A DNA stretch of 64,000 nucleotides. Origin: Candolleomyces eurysporus. Its lineage: Eukaryota > Basidiomycota > Agaricomycetes > Agaricales > Psathyrellaceae. Made by a program: the position numbers and the translations under genes. Shown here one piece after another: positions 44,836 through 54,562 of this stretch. Position 1 is the first letter of the stretch, and each line of letters opens with the position of its first letter. The stretch lies in assembly GCA_027579435.1 (NCBI GenBank), contig JANBPK010001067.1, forward strand, positions 1 to 64,000, written 5' to 3'. Below the pieces are notes generated by a model that was not told the DNA's origin, made no database searches, and saw only the letters and a program-made list of their open reading frames with translations.

Positions 44836-47800
44836 TCAACAGTCTAATGTGTCGTTCAGAGATGAGGTCTCCAATTCACCTGCCTTGCGNCGCGGCGACA
44901 TATCAAATGATGCTTGGGAAGTGTCAGAATCGCTGGGTAGAGGAAGGGAGGCTATGGTCTCTTCTATCAGTCGTTTGTCCTCGTCTCGCATTGCTTGAAC
45001 CTGCGCAGCCAGTTCTTGAACTCGTTTGCTCGACTCTGTATCTCTGGGTAATGTATCTAATGCCTCTTCAAAAGCCTTTTTGAAAAAAGGAATCGGAAAT
45101 TCCTGCTTCACTTTCCCTTCGTCTCGATAAAAGGCGGCCACAAGAATATCCCATAAATCCAGGAATAACTTTTGAAGAGGCTCTCGGAAGTACGGGTTCA
45201 TGTATGGGAGCACGTATCGTTTGAAGTCGTCAGAGTGCTGGAATAGCCGTAGCTTCCTGACACCCAGGCCGTTCCCCTCAAAGCACCAAGCTCGTACAAT
45301 GCTGATTCGTTGAAGTCGCTTCACAACCTTGCTGGACATACTTTCTTCAGGGAAGATGTCTTGACGCTCGCCACCGGGTCCCGAACGAGTAATGGCGAGG
45401 TAGACCAAAGTATAGAAAATGGACTCCCCATCGTGGATCGCCTTGTGGGGCACTTGATCTACGAGCACTTGATGGCTCATGAAGGCGTATGTCCCCTGAA
45501 GACGAGGGCGACGTCAGTAAGGTAGACGAGTTTTGTTTGGAATGTATTCTGACCGTGCGCGATCGCTGCGACGCTTGACGGCTATCGAAGTCTGGGGGCA
45601 TTAACCACTAGAATAATAATTAGTATAGTATCGTCCCAAAAACCGAGGAAAAGATCGTTACTTCTGGGTTGATTCCGAAGTCAGACAGGGAGACAGAAGT
45701 GCCGGCAGGAGGGTTAGGCTAGGATCAGGGCGTAAGGAACTAAGAGGCCATCCAACTTGTCAACAGACAGACGCACCAAAAGGTCAAACAGAGTTGAAAA
45801 ATGATAGAAACAAAGGATAGCGTGTTGAGCATCAATTTTAGAGTCGGGTTTCCTCGAAATCCACGCGAGAAATGTAATGAGGAGGTGGTCGGGTGTTGGG
45901 CGCTGCTGGCTAAAGATTGGCGTCTTTGCGAACTCCGTAACTTGCGCAATCAACGTGGTGTATTCTGGCCGAGCCGACAAGCGCGACGTAAATTCGGCAA
46001 TAGTCTCAGGTTTGTAGTTTTCCTGGTACTTCGCGTGATCGAGATCGATAAGCCAACCTCCTACTGTGTTTGAAGCTTCGTCGAAGGTGATCATTATGTT
46101 GCCAGGGCTAATGTCGCGGTGGCAGAGTCCATTATTATAGAGATGCTCATAAGCTAGTTGGATATCAATCAGCTAGGGGTTCACAAGGTAGATGGCTCTC
46201 GCACCTCGCAGTACGTCAAGGTACACGGTAAGCAGCTCTCGAAGGTCTTTAAAGAATTTGATAGGCCATCCATAGCCTTCGAGAACAATTCTATCCAAAG
46301 TGCGTTCGATCGACTCGCGTTGCTGGCCGCCAGGAACCGGTTCAGGAACATGATAAACCATTGTCTCGTCAGCAACTTCACCATAGCCCTTTTTCGTCTT
46401 GGAAAACCGAACTGGAACCAGTTTCAAACCATTTCGCCGTACGGCAGTGCTGGACTCTGAGAGGGTCTCGTGAGCCAGGGGAGTGGGTAAGCACTTCGAT
46501 TCGCCAGCCTTCGCCTTCTCGTACAGCTCGAATTCGCTCATTGTACCCTCTCCTGAAGGGCGCCAGCTCTGTTTGATTACGATGACCTGAAGAAGAGTAC
46601 AGTGAGACATCGCAAGTCGAGGGGTCAATGAACAACACACTTCTTGATCCTCTATCCGAAGGCCCAACCACACTAGAGTCGCTCGACCACACATCTCTTC
46701 AGAACGAGAGTCACTCAACGGTTTCACAGTTCTGTAGCGCTTTCCGGCGATGATAATTTCCCAGCAAATTTCATGTCGCGAGACAGGCAGGTGACTTTCC
46801 CAAAGGGTGTGAGAGTAGCTCTCCACGGGGCCCACGGGGCGGGACCTGTCGAGCGGGTCTGGGCGAAGTACCAGTTTCATTGTGGGGTCGTATCCTAGTT
46901 TCTCGGGGCTCAAGAGCGAGAAACTGGCAATGACACGGATGAAAAGTAGAGGGTTCTATTGCATCGGTTTAGCGGTGGCCTTGAGAAATAATAAGGGTCA
47001 ATACCTGGTCAATGTCGATTGGGGTTGCAGTCCCAATTACACCTTGACGGTCGCCATACCACACGGAAAGTGAGCGATGGAATAGAGTCATCCCAAATAC
47101 GAAACGCCGATCTTGTTGCTCCCGTAAGGTACACCTCATGTAGGTCATCAACTGAAGAACCGTCTCCCGGTCAAGAACAGACCAGTCTTTGTCCTCAGGG
47201 TCACGCGGGTTCCATGATTTCACCTCGAGAACACAAAGGGTTTTTATCCAGGAAACGAAGATAGACTTGAGCTAGATGAGTGTTAGCAGTATCCAAGGTG
47301 ATAAATGACTTGACCGTACATCGTCCTGATCCCATGGCTAAGGTTGAGAAATACGTCAGCGACTGAGCAAAGGCTTCACGATTATGAATTTACACCTTCG
47401 GACACTCATCCACCCTCTCTTTGTAACCCAACTCCTCAAGTTCAGCCTCAGCCGCAAGGTCGTCGTTTTCTTCTTCCGCTCCGGCCCTTGAAGTAGATAA
47501 AGCTAAATGCAGGCCCTTGGTTGATTCATCAAAGCGGTGCCTTCGAAATTGTGAGATAGCTTGCTCCGTTTTCGCCGCTCTCTGTGATATCCAGATTTTT
47601 GAAGACGCCGCGACAAGGAATATGAATGTAGACGAACCTCGAGGAGACTGACCAACAAGTGCTCCGTGTCGGCAGACCCAATCAAGCAATTCAGATCCGC
47701 ACGTATTTTGGCAGTGTTGGGATCCGTTGAAGCTGAGACAGCAGAACTACGGTTGAGCCAGATTGACTGGATCGAATCGGCGGGTTTCCTCCCCCTGTTG

Positions 47801-48087
47801 ACGATGGACATGAAGACTCCGTTGGCGATGCTCGCAATAGGAACGTAGTGTGCGCTCTCGAGTTCTCCAGGGTTCTCTGCAAGTCCGTTCCATCTGCAGC
47901 TGGTGTAAAACCCTTCCTGCTCCATATCCTGGAGAATGGCGTTGAACAACTCGTCGTCAGCGGGAGCCAGGAACCGGTCGATAAACTGTAGGGTTTCGCA
48001 GACGAGCATGTGTGAGGAGATCTCCGAGTCTTGCAAAACAGCCTCAGCAACATGGTCAGCACTAGCGGACATGCCCTGAGTGACCAT
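44836..48087 (-). CDS. FunK1 fungal-type protein kinase
   Basis: Multi-exon FunK1 (Pkinase_fungal) kinase. The N-terminal half, from ATG 48087, has IDRFLAPADDELFNAILQDM, then after an intron at 47582-47637 RAAKTEQAISQFRRHRFDE, and after further introns WIKTLCVLEVKSWNPRDPED and TYMRCTLREQQDRRFVFGMT. The kinase part begins with LGYDPTMKL and WEIIIAGKRYRTVKPLSDSR, contains the VIVIKQSW lysine, the catalytic loop CHRDISPGNIM, LIDLDHAK in place of DFG, a roughly 110-residue insert, and GTYAFMSHQVL before DGESIFYTLVYL. FunK1 proteins are expanded in agaricomycetes; targets are unknown. The exact number of exons is uncertain and an extra 5' exon (MEPPRPPADG near 48190) is possible. One N at 44890. 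Confidence 0.78.
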
Positions 48088-48923
48088 TGAGGCTTTGGAG
48101 ATGAAGGTATCGCGGCTAAGCCAAGGAAAAGATGTGGCGTTCGAACTGCTAGGCCAATGCCATCAGCTGGAGGACGAGGAGGTTCCATGACAGAAAGGAT
48201 GAAGATACCTCGGTGAGAATAATGGACTTCTTTAACCCACAGAGGGAGGCTTGATGCCGGCGGTGAACGGTGGAAACAAAGATGGATCAGAAATTTCTCC
48301 ACTACCTAAAATGGTAACTCGCTGAGCACAGGGGCGTCAAACGGGGGCGATCTTATAGCTGGTTGTGCATCATCAATACGGGCAGCCGTCTAAGGGCTCC
48401 AACTTTGAGTTTGGAAGCTGCAACGAGTGTCAATGGTCACCCGTCATGGATCATACTAAAATACAATTCATTTGCGTTCAGGGTTCTACGATTCAAGGGA
48501 TCAATTTATAGTTAATAACTGCAAGNAAAAAAGTCGTGGAATATTACACTTTACAGTGTTGAGATTGAGAAAATCAAGGTCAAGAGCCATGATCAGGCCG
48601 GCAGGGGGAGCAGCAGCGGATGGCTGCTCATTGTACGTGATCCAGAGAATATCTGGATGCGGCGATAGTGCCCCGAACCCCATACCGCAACAGGATCCGA
48701 ATGGATTCAATTTCCCCTGCAAGAAGTGTTGAAGAGGCAGCCAATCCGCAGCCTAACTTTAGGTACTTAGTCCCCTGCACTACCTGGGGGTGCAGCATGT
48801 TCCCTGTCAGAGTACGATCGGGCCCGAACAACATGCGGGGCAAACATGGGCTTCCGCATAACTATAAAAAGCGTTGGAATACAGATAGTGCTCGATCGTA
48901 CGGGACCCGCCAGTGCCTTTTTT
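48088..48923. repeat. Left copy of a segmental duplication, non-coding
   Basis: Bases about 48540-48920 match 52055-52420 in the same order: blocks around 'aggtcaagagccatgatcagg', 'tccagagaatatctg', 'ccctgcaagaagtgttgaagag', then 'cataactatraaaa' and 'ggaatacagatagt'. No gene is present; minus-strand open stretches are short. The copy is interrupted on its right by an inverted-repeat element. Confidence 0.65.
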
Positions 48924-49487
48924 CAGCAACCGACGAAACGATAGACCCACTTTACAGAAATCACTGTAGTTGATCTTGTTTAGTTGTGGAGCTGTACAAA
49001 CAAAACTATACTGAATTCAGTAGGCTGCATTTCATTCTATCTCGACAAGCTCTGGTCGAAAGTCAACCACCGTCATGTACCAGTGCGTCATTGAATATAT
49101 ACCCGAGGCTAATATGTACAACAGCATTATCAATTTCTCACTTCCCTCAACTTCAAGCATGGGCAATCGTCGTCATATTTCCAAAGGTGTGAAGGAGAAA
49201 CTCGTTGTGATGTCTGTGTACATGAAACCTAAGAAAGTTGGTTGAACACGCACCTTGCACCCAATTAAAAATTTATCCTATCCCTAGCTCTGTGTGGGAT
49301 CCATGGGGGAAGCAGGTTGCTTGGATCCGGCGACGACACTGAGCTGTTAGTTGAGAATGGACGTGCTGGTTGAGAATGAAACGCAGCCTACTAAATTAGG
49401 CATAGTTTTGTTTGTACAGCTCCACAACTAAACAAGATCAACTACAGTGATTTCTGTAAAGTGGGTCTATCGTTTCGTCGGTTGCTG
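48924..49487. mobile_element. 564-base element with long terminal inverted repeats
   Basis: The left end cagcaaccgacgaaacgata at 48924 and the right end, its exact reverse complement, at 49487 continue as nearly identical inverted repeats for about 85 bases and then as imperfect ones to about 125 bases per arm. The interior has no ORF with recognisable product. No target-site duplication is evident in the flanks (cctttttt and ttatatat). This is a MITE or foldback-like non-autonomous element. It lies at the point where the 48.5-kb copy and the 52-kb copy of the duplication stop matching. Confidence 0.7.
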
Positions 49488-49664
49488 TTATATATAAAAT
49501 ATAAATATAAATATAGAATATGATACCATAATTGGCATAATCCCAAGCGAAATCATATCGTTAAACACGATTCGGATGATGAGTTCTGACATTCATCCTT
49601 GGTATATTTGACCTAATTATGCAAGCCAGTGCACAGTATGAGTTGGGGGAGACCAAGTTAGTCT

Positions 49665-50984
49665 CTATGCAAAGTGGGAAGTGAACGTTAACAAGAGGTT
49701 CGCACCGTAGTTATTCCCAAAGTTCGCATTCTTAACCGATCCAACGTTATTGACAGTCGCACCAACAGGTGGTTGATGATATGGATATCCGTACGAAGGC
49801 GGTTGTGGTGGACGATACCTTCCCTGGGGTCCAGAAGAATATCCGCCTGCATTCACGCAATTCGGGTTAGCCATGAACTTCCCCGATGTATTTTTCAAGT
49901 TAGTCGCGTGACGTACCGTAGCCCTGCGTCGATGGGGAGCTCTGGTAACCATAGCCTTGCTGTTGGTATTGACCGCCGCCATAATCTGGATTTTGTGGAT
50001 GCTGCTGGTAGCCGTAGTAATTAGGCTGTTGGGAGCCTTGATCGTATCCGTAGGACTGCTGCGAATAGCCGTGTGACTGTTGTTGGTAGGGCTGCTGCTG
50101 CTGCGCTGGTACGGAGCCACTGTTGATGTCTATCGATCCTGCTGCAGAAACGTGAAGGTCCTGCACACTGTACGTATTCTCCATTGACATGTTCTTGAAC
50201 CTCGTCTCGATATCCTGAGCCACGCGGTGTACGTGGTGGTTTGTGTCCATCATCATTTCCGTCTGAGCAGATGGGAACGATTTAAGATATGTCAGAAGTA
50301 AGCAGACGTTGCAATGACTGACGTTGAACAGTGCGTAGGTATGTTCGAACCTTTGGGCGAGCTCATTGACCTTTCCCTTGTCCATTGGAGCTGAAAAGAA
50401 CCGTTTCCACCTCCCTCGGTCCACTCTTTGTTCAATGTATGTTCGGATCTTTCTCAGTTCTCTACAGACAGAGGATGGAAGAGGTTAGGACAGTGTGCAC
50501 CCACTCAGCACCGCGGGAACCCCGCTAGACGAGATAGAGAAAGAGGACGTACTCGTCGAATTCCCTCATAGACCTTCTCAAATGCTTGTTCAGTTTCTCG
50601 CCTTTGGTGAGTTGCTCTTTTTCATATCGAGCAACGGTGACAAGAAACTTGCATATCGAATGAAGTAAACCTTTGAATTCGTCTTGCACATCGACCATAT
50701 CCTAGAGTATAAATGATCTCAGCCGTCCGCGCACACGCAAAATCCGCACCATCGAGCAACTGCAAGGTGCATACCTGTACAAGCGTAACCAGGGTGAGCA
50801 TGGTCCCACAAGCCGCCTTCAGTCCTGGCACGAAGCCGGCCTCCGTGGCACTCTTGAGCGAACTGAGTATCAGGATAGCAGCGTTCAGCGAAGTGCCAAG
50901 TACATTTGCCGTTTTCCTAACTCTCTCCTCGGCATTACAATCTTGCCTGCCACAACTACACGTCGTTTGTTTTCGGGGTGCCAT
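49665..50984 (-). CDS. Helical-domain protein with prion-like Q/Y/G tail, copy A
   Basis: Five exons (50775-50984, 50553-50701, 50323-50461, 49917-50262, 49665-49846), 341 residues, identical splice phases to copy B. After a Cys-containing N-terminus, residues 20-165 look alpha-helical: LGTSLNAAILILSSLKSATE, GLKAACGTMLTLVTLVQDMV, LLHSICKFLVTVARYEKEQL, then ELRKIRTYIEQRVDRGRWKR and FEHTYALFN. The layout resembles MLKL N-terminal/HeLo-like four-helix domains that precede NACHT or kinase domains in fungi; this assignment is tentative. Residues 219-310 are a prion-like tract (SHGYSQQSYGYDQGSQQP, YQQQGYGYQSS). The C-terminus VNNVGSVKNANFGNNYGAN is nearly invariant in copy B. A role as membrane-acting or assembling effector is inference only. 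Confidence 0.7.
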
Positions 50985-51028
50985 TCTCTGGAGGCCAGCA
51001 AGGAAGGGATCGGAGCTGAGAGAGCAAT

Positions 51029-51063
51029 AGCCTCGTTAAGACCACGATGCCCCGGCTTTAACA
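51029..51063. promoter_or_regulatory. Shared 35-base upstream block (copy A)
   Basis: The sequence cctcgttaagaccacgatgc, with flanks, lies 45 bases upstream of the start of helical/prion-like gene A. Close matches occur at 54100-54134 and 54185-54220 upstream of gene B. It is either a transcribed 5' leader element or a cis-regulatory site retained after duplication. Confidence 0.5.
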
Positions 51064-51131
51064 GATCTGCAGCATGGCACCGGACATCATGCCGGTCCCT
51101 TGCGCTTTTTGTCGAGTGGAAACTATAATTA

Positions 51132-51440
51132 GGGCCACATCTTCGGAACACCCCTCAATCGGAATAGTCCAATATCTGTGTTTTCTGGGCACTGATTCCA
51201 CTTCAAGCTGATTGATCTATGTTCTGAGATCTCAAAGACCATGATGTACCTCTTTCTTTGGCAGAAATTGAAGAAGGGGGAGGTATAGAGAATTCGGATT
51301 TCGACGGAACGTGACAAGCAAGTCGGAACTTTCAGCGAGTACGTTTTTGAGTCCCTGCCGGATAAGGATATACTTTGATGTGACATATCTTGTTGGGCAG
51401 GTGTGACATCCAATTGAGGGGTGTTCCAAAGATGTGGGTA
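51132..51440. mobile_element. ~310-base inverted-repeat element
   Basis: Left terminus ccacatcttcggaacacccc (from 51135) matches the reverse complement of the right terminus ggggtgttccaaagatgtgg (to 51437) over about 30 bases with two or three mismatches. TA-rich bases (ATTA/TAAT) flank both sides and may be a target duplication. The interior has no recognisable coding sequence. MITE-like, unclassified. Confidence 0.6.
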
Positions 51441-51673
51441 ATGATAGTACTCCTTTGTCGAGTGGGCGCTCGAAGTCCATGATCATCCTGGGATTAATTC
51501 GACGGAATTGGAAACCAGGTATCTTTCTTTGTCTTCTTGTAACATGCAATGATTGACAGCGCCTGTTTGCAGAGAAGATCTACAGGAGAAACACATGAAC
51601 AAAGCACTCGGTCGCTCTCAGAAATCTGTCTCTAGCCAAGTACTAGTACCATCGGAGTTATCTACCTAGCTCG
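51441..51673. other. Intergenic, nothing recognised
   Basis: Non-coding sequence between the inverted-repeat element and the F-box relic. Its right end contains 'tctacctagctcgccatgagcctrgcgtcg', shared with 54557-54590, where it forms the 3' end of F-box/LRR gene 4. Confidence 0.4.
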
Positions 51674-52030
51674 CCATGAGCCTGGCGTCGTTGACAGCCT
51701 GGGCAGAACGGCAGCGTCCTCTCAATCGCGTTTCAAGTCTCCCAGTCCAACGTGTCCCCCTTCCACTCCTCCGTAAGCGTTTCAAGGGACGGAAATGATC
51801 GGTTGAAGTACCGGGCCATGTGGAGGCTATCCTCCGTCGTGGTCACAGTCCCTTCGTCAATCTACGCATGAGTAGCTAGCTTCCTCAAGACGTAACCGTG
51901 AGGAATGACCAAGTTGTCGAGTTCATAGATCTCCAAAGGTATGGCCAGTGCCTTGAGATTCGGATTGTGCCGTGAAACCTGTTCTAAAGCTCCCAGGGAA
52001 GGTATAATAAACTCGTCGGAATTTATTTTT
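51674..52030 (-). pseudogene. F-box/LRR-like relic, C-terminal part only
   Basis: Minus-strand copy of the last third of the gene at 54563-56324. Shared coding blocks include LGALEQVSRHNPNLKALAIP and IYELDNLVIPHGY. Small deletions (for example a loss near 51705) and a stop after LRKLATHA disrupt it. It flanks the 52-kb copy of the duplicated block, which shows that the duplicated segment included the neighbouring F-box gene. Confidence 0.75.
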
Positions 52031-52737
52031 ACCGGCAAGAGACAGATTAGAAGACTATTTCGCCTCATAGTACTGCGATTGAGAAAACCAAGGTCAAGAG
52101 CCATGATCAGGTCGGCAGGGGGCAGCAGCGGACGGCTGCTTAGGACGCAATCCAGAGAATATCTGAATGCAGTGATAGTTCCGATATAGTACCCCGAACC
52201 CCATAACATTCAAATAGATTCAATTTTCCCTGCAAGAAGTGTTGAAGAGGAAGCCAATTCACAGTCTAAATTGAGGCACTCCCTTGCACCCTGAGGATGC
52301 AGCACGCTCATTATCACGGTTCGATCGGAATAAAAAAAACGCGCGAGAGAAGAATAGCTTCTGCATAACTATGAAAACCGCTGGAATACAGATAGTCCTG
52401 TCACAGGCAATGTCTTTCGGGATCGAAAATGGACTTGAGAACGAGGGACGATGGTGAGGCAGGGAGCTAGCCATGAGGTATATGCAGGGGGCTCCAACGA
52501 TCCGGAGCTTGCTGACTTGCGCAGGGACTTGCGCACGGAGACCATCACAAGATACTTTAGGACCTGCCAGCGCCGTTTCTATATGAAACATGAGGTATAC
52601 GGTATGTGATACCGTAGGGGGCGTGACTCCAAGCGAAAACCTAAAATTAAACACGATTCGGATGATGAGTCTGATGGTCATCCTTGGTATATTTGACCTA
52701 ACAATGCGAGCCAGCGCACGGTATGAGGTGAGGGAGA
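52031..52737. repeat. Right copy of the segmental duplication, non-coding
   Basis: Bases 52055-52420 match 48540-48900 in order; bases about 52640-52737 match 49560-49664 ('aacacgattcggatgatgag', 'catccttggtatatttgacct'). No inverted-repeat element is present here, so the element at 48924-49487 is specific to the left copy. No gene seen. Confidence 0.65.
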
Positions 52738-54038
52738 TCAAGTTAGTCTTGATGCAAAGCGGGAAGTGAACATTAGAAAGAGGTTCGCACCGTAGTTATT
52801 CCCAAAGTTCGCATTCTTAATCGATCCAACGTTATTGACAGTTGAACCAGCAGGCGAATGATGATACGGGGATCCGTATGAGGGATATGGTGGTGTACAA
52901 TACCCTCCCTGAGGTGTACTGTACCCAGAAGAATGGCCGCCTGCATTCACGAGAGTAGGGTGAGCCATGAAAAAACCCTTCTCCAACGAATTCCTCAAGT
53001 AAGTCGCACGACGTACCGTAACCTTGCGTCGGTGGGGAGCTTTGGTGACCATGATAGCCACCGCTATAACCCTGATTTTGCGGATCTTGCTGGTAGGCGT
53101 CGTACTCAGGTTGTTGGTAGCCATGACCATATTGGTACGAATCCTGCGGATAGCCGTTCGATTGCTGCTGGTAAGGCGGCTGCTGCATTGGTGCGGGACC
53201 CTCGTTGGTCTGCATACTGTACGTATCCTCCATGGCCTTGAATTTCGCGTCGATATCCCCGACATCCCCGGCCACACGGTGCACCTGATGGTTTGTGTCC
53301 AACATCATTTCCGTCTGACCAGATAAAAAAAGATTTAAGATATGTTAGGAGCAGTAGTTGGAATGACTGACGTTGAACAGTGCGTAGGTATGTTCAAACC
53401 TTTGGGTGAGCTCTTTGACCTTGCCTTTGTCCATCGGAGCTGAGAAGTATCGTATCAGCCTCCCTCGCTCCATCCGTTGTTCAATGTATGTCTTTATTTC
53501 TTCCAGTTCTCTACAGACAGAGAGTGAGAGATCGAGAGATTAGATTAGGACAGTGCGCCCCTGCTGGGGCCCCGTTGGACGAGATAGGAAGGAAGCACGT
53601 ACTCCTCGAATTCCTCGATAGCCCTTGTCAGATGGGCGTTCAGGTTTCCGCCCTGCTCACTTTCATAACGAGCGACAATGACAAGAAACCGGCATATCGA
53701 ACGAATCAGGGCTTTGAACCCATCCTGCACATCGATCATATCCTGAAGCATCAACGAGTTCAGTCGTCCGTGCACATACACAATCCACGCGATCGATACA
53801 CAAAACGCAACGGCAAGGTGCGTACCTGTACAAGGTTGATCAGACCAAGCACTGTCCCACATGCCCCCTTCAGTCCTGGCGTGCAGCCAAAGTCTGCGAC
53901 ACTCTTGAGCGTGCCAAAGATGAGTGCAGCAGCGTTCAGCGAAATGCCAAGTATGTCTGCAGTTTTCTTGGCTCCTTCCTGGACATTACAACCTTCTTTG
54001 CCACGGGTACGCATCGTCGTTTTCTTCTTGGGTGCCAT
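52738..54038 (-). CDS. Helical-domain protein with prion-like Q/Y/G tail, copy B
   Basis: Exons 53826-54038, 53603-53742, 53372-53510, 53017-53314 and 52738-52940; 330 residues. The helical part (LGISLNAAALIFGTLKSVAD, GLKGACGTVLGLINLVQDMI, ALIRSICRFLVIVARYESEQ, IKTYIEQRMERGRLIRYFSA) diverges moderately from copy A, while FEHTYALFN and the C-terminal VNNVGSIKNANFGNNYGANL are nearly identical. The low-complexity tract (QQPPYQQQSNGYPQDSYQYG, GYSGGYHGHQSS) keeps composition but not sequence, as expected of a prion-like domain. Introns 57-92 bases long have CTAAC branch motifs. Tail ends with a few extra residues (FASRLT). It is a tandem, same-orientation duplicate of copy A about 3.1 kb away. Confidence 0.7.
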
Positions 54039-54099
54039 CTTCTGTAGACAAGCGAGGGAGGGATTGAGAGAAAGGATGAAACAGAATTAAGCGAGGAAT

Positions 54100-54220
54100 A
54101 GCCTCGTTAAGAACACGATGCCCTAGTATAACAAATACTTTGATTTTGACTTACCCTTAATCCTTTGTTTGTACACTCAGGGAACAGCCCCGTTAAGACC
54201 ACGATGTCCCAGTGTAACGA
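54100..54220. promoter_or_regulatory. Two copies of the shared upstream block (copy B)
   Basis: Blocks at 54100-54134 and 54185-54220 resemble the block at 51029-51063 (core 'cgttaaga.cacgatg'). The nearer one starts 62 bases upstream of the copy B ATG. The remaining sequence to 54562 has no gene; it includes a run of unclear open stretches on both strands. Confidence 0.45.
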
Positions 54221-54562
54221 TTAGTACCCTTGATCTGACAAACCATTGTCCTTTTCTGTACTCTGTGTTGTTCCCTTTCGTCTCCCTGAGTGTCTCCCGC
54301 CGTTTCATTGTTACTATTCTGTCGTATTCCCCATATCCATAGACCTCTCGTAGAGTATAAAAAACACTATGTTCCAGAGTAGGATCACCTTGAATACCAG
54401 AACCTTACAAGCCTTCGATCCTCGAGGGAACTCTAGTGTGGCGGGACCGGCATTTCTTCGCTCTTTCGTTACACTGCCTTGCTTCCATATCTGCAGCACA
54501 GCATCGAACATCTTCCCGGCGCCTTACGCGTTTGTCAAGCATATTATTCCATATTTATCTAC
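54221..54562. other. Intergenic, no gene called
   Basis: About 340 bases between the upstream blocks of the helical/prion-like gene B and the stop codon of the F-box/LRR gene 4. A plus-strand open stretch at 54369-54566 overlaps a minus-strand one; neither shows a known product. The right end is probably the 3' UTR of the F-box gene. Confidence 0.4.

Noticed and set aside
45714..46094. Insert of about 110 residues between LIDLDHAK and GTYAFMS in the FunK1 gene, at first taken for a foreign insertion
   Set aside because: FunK1 kinases commonly vary in length here, the frame is continuous, and both flanks are canonical.
51131..51136. TTAGGG next to an inverted repeat, possible telomere-like seed
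   Set aside because: Only one hexamer, with no tandem repetition; coincidence at the element border.
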